64,000 nt of DNA, taken from contig CM073595.1 of the NCBI GenBank assembly GCA_037074705.1, positions 53,997,639 through 54,061,638 of the forward strand. Reading direction: 5' to 3'. Made by a program: the position numbers and the translations under genes. Below the pieces are notes generated by a model that was not told the DNA's origin, searched no databases, and was given only the letters and a program-made list of their open reading frames with translations. Each line of letters opens with the position of its first letter. Positions within the stretch are counted from its first letter, which is position 1. Below are positions 61,130-64,000 of the stretch, in pieces. The DNA comes from Zhengitettix transpicula (taxonomy: Eukaryota; Arthropoda; Insecta; Orthoptera; Tetrigidae).

Positions 61130-61580
61130 TTTACATATAACAGCAAAAATATGCACAGAAACGTTATGCTGTTAAATATATGATAAATAAAATATTTTGA
61201 ATTATAAAAATATTTCTATTTATGATTTATTGAATACAGGCGTTAAAATAAATAATTATTAAAATTAATTAACATTAAGCTGATAGCCGAAGTGGTAAAC
61301 TACAAAATAGCCTACGTTCCTTCAGATGAAAAACCCGAGATATTTTCACAAATAACCATTCTGAGCCCAAAACCACTAATTGAGTATATCACAAGCTCCA
61401 ATATCTCGAAATATATTTATCCGTCCTGCTACCGAAATAAATCAGTGGACTAGGGTCACTCGACTTTATAAAGTGACAAAAAAAATCGATGAATACTCAT
61501 TTCGTTCGTAATCTGGGGGGAGGGGGGGAGGAAGAAACAGTGAAACCGTTTTGTGCTCATTAACTACAGGAATACATTCT
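61130..61580 (-). repeat. right arm of a long inverted repeat in the engrailed intron
   Basis: This is the reverse-complement partner of 59,526-59,976 with mostly single-base differences and small indels. The outer boundaries coincide at AGAAC/AGAAT followed by GTATTCCTGTAGTTAATGAG. The inner boundaries end after TGTTATATGTAAA. The two arms enclose about 1.15 kb. Confidence 0.85.
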
Positions 61581-62389
61581 ATTTTTCGTTCGTTGGGTCC
61601 CAAGTAAGACAGTATCGATCGATCATTGAGCAGGGAACCTAATTCCATGTCTGCTCTTTCAAGAGTTTTAGTTTCAGAGAGCCAAACGTTCTTGAAAATA
61701 TCAAAACAGGTAAAAATTTAGAAATAAATTCCCGATTTTGTAGATTCTAGGGAATTTATTTCTTTTATGCCTTTGAGAATTTTGGTTTATTCTTTCACGA
61801 AAACTCCTCGAGTGCTTCCAAATGGAAAGTATTGATTAATTGAAGTGAAAGACACATAAAAAAGTAGTAATTAACATTAAAGCAACCAGTAAAAGACGGC
61901 TACATTAATTTAAAAAATCTGCTAATGGATATAGTAACAAGATATCAAGAAAACGCCTATTTGGACCAATTTTAGTATAGTGTATAGCAAGGAACGCCCT
62001 CTGTAGGTCCTCAATGGATACAATAATTGCATAATTGTGAGCCGAAATATTTATTAGAAGTTTATTTAAAAATTTAAAAGCTTCTGTTTGTTAACTAATG
62101 TTTTGACTTCCAATTGTGTAATTATTATCTCCATTCAGGACCTACTGAAGGCTTTCCTTGTAACGAGATATTTTAAAGTATCGGCTTTGAATCGTTAAGA
62201 ATATTTCACCTTTAGGTTTTAATATGTTGTAGTCATTTATCATGTGGTTTTATCAGAATTTAGTTTCTACATCTTGCTACGATTTTGCTTATCTTACTGA
62301 ACGAAATTATCACATCTCTAAATATCTCGACACAAACTTTCAGACATAAATTCTAGACGACGGCAGGTCTTAAGGATTAACAACCCACT
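61581..62389. other. AT-rich intronic sequence
   Basis: No feature recognised. Confidence 0.5.
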
Positions 62390-62560
62390 CCCAAGAAATG
62401 GTTCCGTTGTTTCTTAATTTATCACTAAAGAAACTCGCGTCGGCGTTAATTACGATTCCTCCTCGTTAGTAAACTTGGAAATTAGAAATTAATTGCTATG
62501 GTGAAGGAAACAGGGAACAGAAGGTATAAAGTCCCTTGTAACCGCCGCAGGGATTCGATA
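62390..62560. promoter_or_regulatory. possible conserved noncoding block
   Basis: A short non-repetitive stretch with CGCGTCGGCGTTAATTACGA and nearby TTAATTGCTATGG. The composition contrasts with AT-rich flanks. No coding potential is seen. Confidence 0.2.
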
Positions 62561-63599
62561 GGTATAGCATCGAATCTACTCAACAAATCAAGCAATAAAA
62601 TTATAGAACAAAAGTAATGGTTAGTCAGTGTTATGACAAGCATACTAGCAGTGAGTAATTTTTATGCATTGTGTTAATTTTCTTTAATGACTTCCACCAT
62701 GAAGTAGCATTGTTAATGAGTCGGAGGAGTAATATGCGGATTAGTGCAAATTATAATCACTGTTTAGTAACAAGGGAGGGGAAAATTATGGATAGAACAG
62801 AGCGGGTCCTTGCACTTTCAAATCCCACGTCTTCGCAAGGAATTCATTTTTACAGATCCACTTCACGTTACGGCTAAAACACTCGGTTTCGTAAAGGAAG
62901 TGGACCAAATATATGAACATTCAATAACATAAATAAAAAAAAACACTACGTAAAGCTAACAACGGCACAAAACTGATAAAATTGAAAGTTGATAACAGAC
63001 TCATTAATTATTTCGCCGTTTGTATTGCACATCTTGACATATTAAATCAGGAGAACTCGCGGATGTTACATTTAACAGATTTGTTTGAAATGAATAGAAT
63101 CAATTTTAATGAATAGTTGTGATCGGCTGACAATACAAATGATATTTCCTTATAGTTCGCTGTGTATTTATAAAATTCCAGACTGGATAAATGAGGGAAA
63201 GGTATGAACGCAAAACAAATACAACGTTCCAAGACTTACAGATATTTGGAGTGTTTCGATTGACTCCGAAAAAAAGAAGAAATTGCTTATATTTTATTGC
63301 CGAAAAAATTATAGTGGGGGCGAAAATAGTTTTATGCGTGGCAAGTTAAAGTTCTTAACTTTTTATTAAACACGGTCTAATTTTTCATATAAAAAATTTG
63401 CGTTTCTTGAATGTCTGTGAATATTTACGGAGTTCATAATTCGTGAAGATAGTATTTTAAATTTATTTTTAGAGGTTTACAGTTATAAATACAGTTTTAT
63501 ATTACAAGAATTGTGTTAAGGTAGAATTTTAAGCGTCGCGCAAAGAAAGGAGATGTATTTTATGTATCGATTGTTAGACGATTTCGACGTAATCTGTTA
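62561..63599. other. AT-rich intronic sequence
   Basis: No feature recognised. Chance frames of about 60-70 codons only. Confidence 0.5.
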
Positions 63600-63920
63600 A
63601 GAGAGAGAGTGAGGGGAAGACTGCAATTTCACGAATTCGGCCAAAGAAGCGCAGGAACGCTTCGTACTTCTTCTACAGCTTCATCAGACCGCAGAGATTT
63701 GTTGCAGCTAATTAAACATTCCTGGGCTCGTGGAAGGGTCGCGGTTATACAAGGCGAGCGAGTGCGTTGTACGTAGTGCGTAATGCGTGGTGCGTGATGC
63801 GTGATCCGTGCACGCGAGGAAATATTCTATATTCGGGTCACGCAGACTGCGTCCGCATTCCCTACGATTTTTGCAGTTTCGACTTTCTTTTTCACTGCAG
63901 AACTGCGCAGCGTTGCTGTG
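63600..63920. promoter_or_regulatory. GC-rich block with GAGAGAG and TGCGT tandem words
   Basis: The block starts with a GAGAGAGAG run (GAGA-factor-like) near 63,601. It includes GCAGCTAATTAAACATTCC around 63,705 and a short degenerate tandem array of TGCGT(G/A) units at about 63,761-63,815. No coding frame is recognised. It is a candidate regulatory region or minisatellite near the right edge. Confidence 0.25.
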
Positions 63921-64000
63921 GAACGCAAATCAACTCCTCTTTTAAAAGCTCGAATAATTTCAGGATTCCTAAAAAAAAAAGTTGTTTTATTCGGCGGAAC

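Larger units (their letters stand above)
52741..64000 (-). other. partial intron of the engrailed-class gene (runs off the window)
   Basis: I searched the minus strand from the acceptor to the right edge for exon-like GC-rich coding sequence with EH1 or EH2 motifs and found none. The first exon therefore probably lies beyond 64,000 and the intron is at least 11 kb. A 6-base microexon (known for invected-type genes) could not be recognised by eye. Confidence 0.6.

Noticed and set aside
1..64000. CRISPR arrays, prokaryotic operons, tRNA or rRNA genes, prophage
   Set aside because: No regularly spaced direct repeats, no intact tRNA fold or rRNA landmark was recognised, and the engrailed exon plus LINE/hAT/PLE remnants establish an animal genome.
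53580..64000. EH1/EH2-encoding first exon of the engrailed-class gene
   Set aside because: The minus strand was read for the WVYCTRYSDRPSS-type block and for an EH1 motif; nothing comparable was seen.

Overview
This is a 64 kb piece of an animal nuclear genome, almost certainly an insect and most likely a hemimetabolous one with a large, AT-rich, repeat-laden genome. No bacterial-style operons, ribosome binding sites or long intronless genes occur. Most open frames are 60-100 codons long and look like chance. The only host coding sequence I can support is one exon on the minus strand at 52,399-52,739. It carries the complete homeodomain and C-terminus of an engrailed/invected-class protein. 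It has a clear splice acceptor, a stop codon and GC-rich codon use that stands out from the AT-rich surroundings. No upstream exon (EH1/EH2 region) is visible between 52,740 and 64,000, so the intron probably runs off the right edge.

Layout: everything left of 52,399 lies downstream (3') of this gene, and everything right of 52,739 is intron. The 52 kb 3' flank contains no other convincing host gene. It is a mosaic of old transposons. There is a Penelope-like element remnant (10.2-11.4 kb), with an inverted relative of its flanking repeat at 18.0-18.6 kb. At least seven non-LTR retrotransposon (LINE) fragments lie at 12.0, 14.3-15.2, 22.1, 22.9, 25.1, 29.8 and 37.3 kb, and a tRNA-derived SINE at 6.8 kb shares its tail with one LINE family. 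A modular repeat family, possibly Helitron-related, recurs at 4.9, 7.1, 16.6, 19.8, 24.3 and 28.3 kb. A long-inverted-repeat element sits at 26.4-27.4 kb, and smaller foldback elements at 1.3-2.5, 12.4, 35.0 and 46.8 kb. The intron holds a hAT transposase remnant (53.1-53.7 kb) and a striking pair of ~450 bp inverted repeats (59.5 and 61.1 kb) around a GC-rich block.

Between the repeats lie several short blocks (around 3.0, 25.8, 33.4, 35.9, 41.4, 44.3, 55, 58.2, 60.5, 62.5 and 63.7 kb) that are richer in GC and CpG and contain TAATTA-type homeodomain sites or ATGGC/GCCAT Pho/YY1-type sites. Engrailed genes are known to be controlled by enhancers and Polycomb response elements spread over a large gene-poor domain. 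These blocks are therefore plausible cis-regulatory elements, but that is inference from composition and position only.

The most interesting non-genic signal is a small hairpin followed by GAAAC or a near variant. It recurs in at least seven repeat copies with some compensatory base changes, and in one case sits directly upstream of Penelope-like coding sequence. Hammerhead ribozymes are reported from Penelope-like elements, so this family deserves structural testing.
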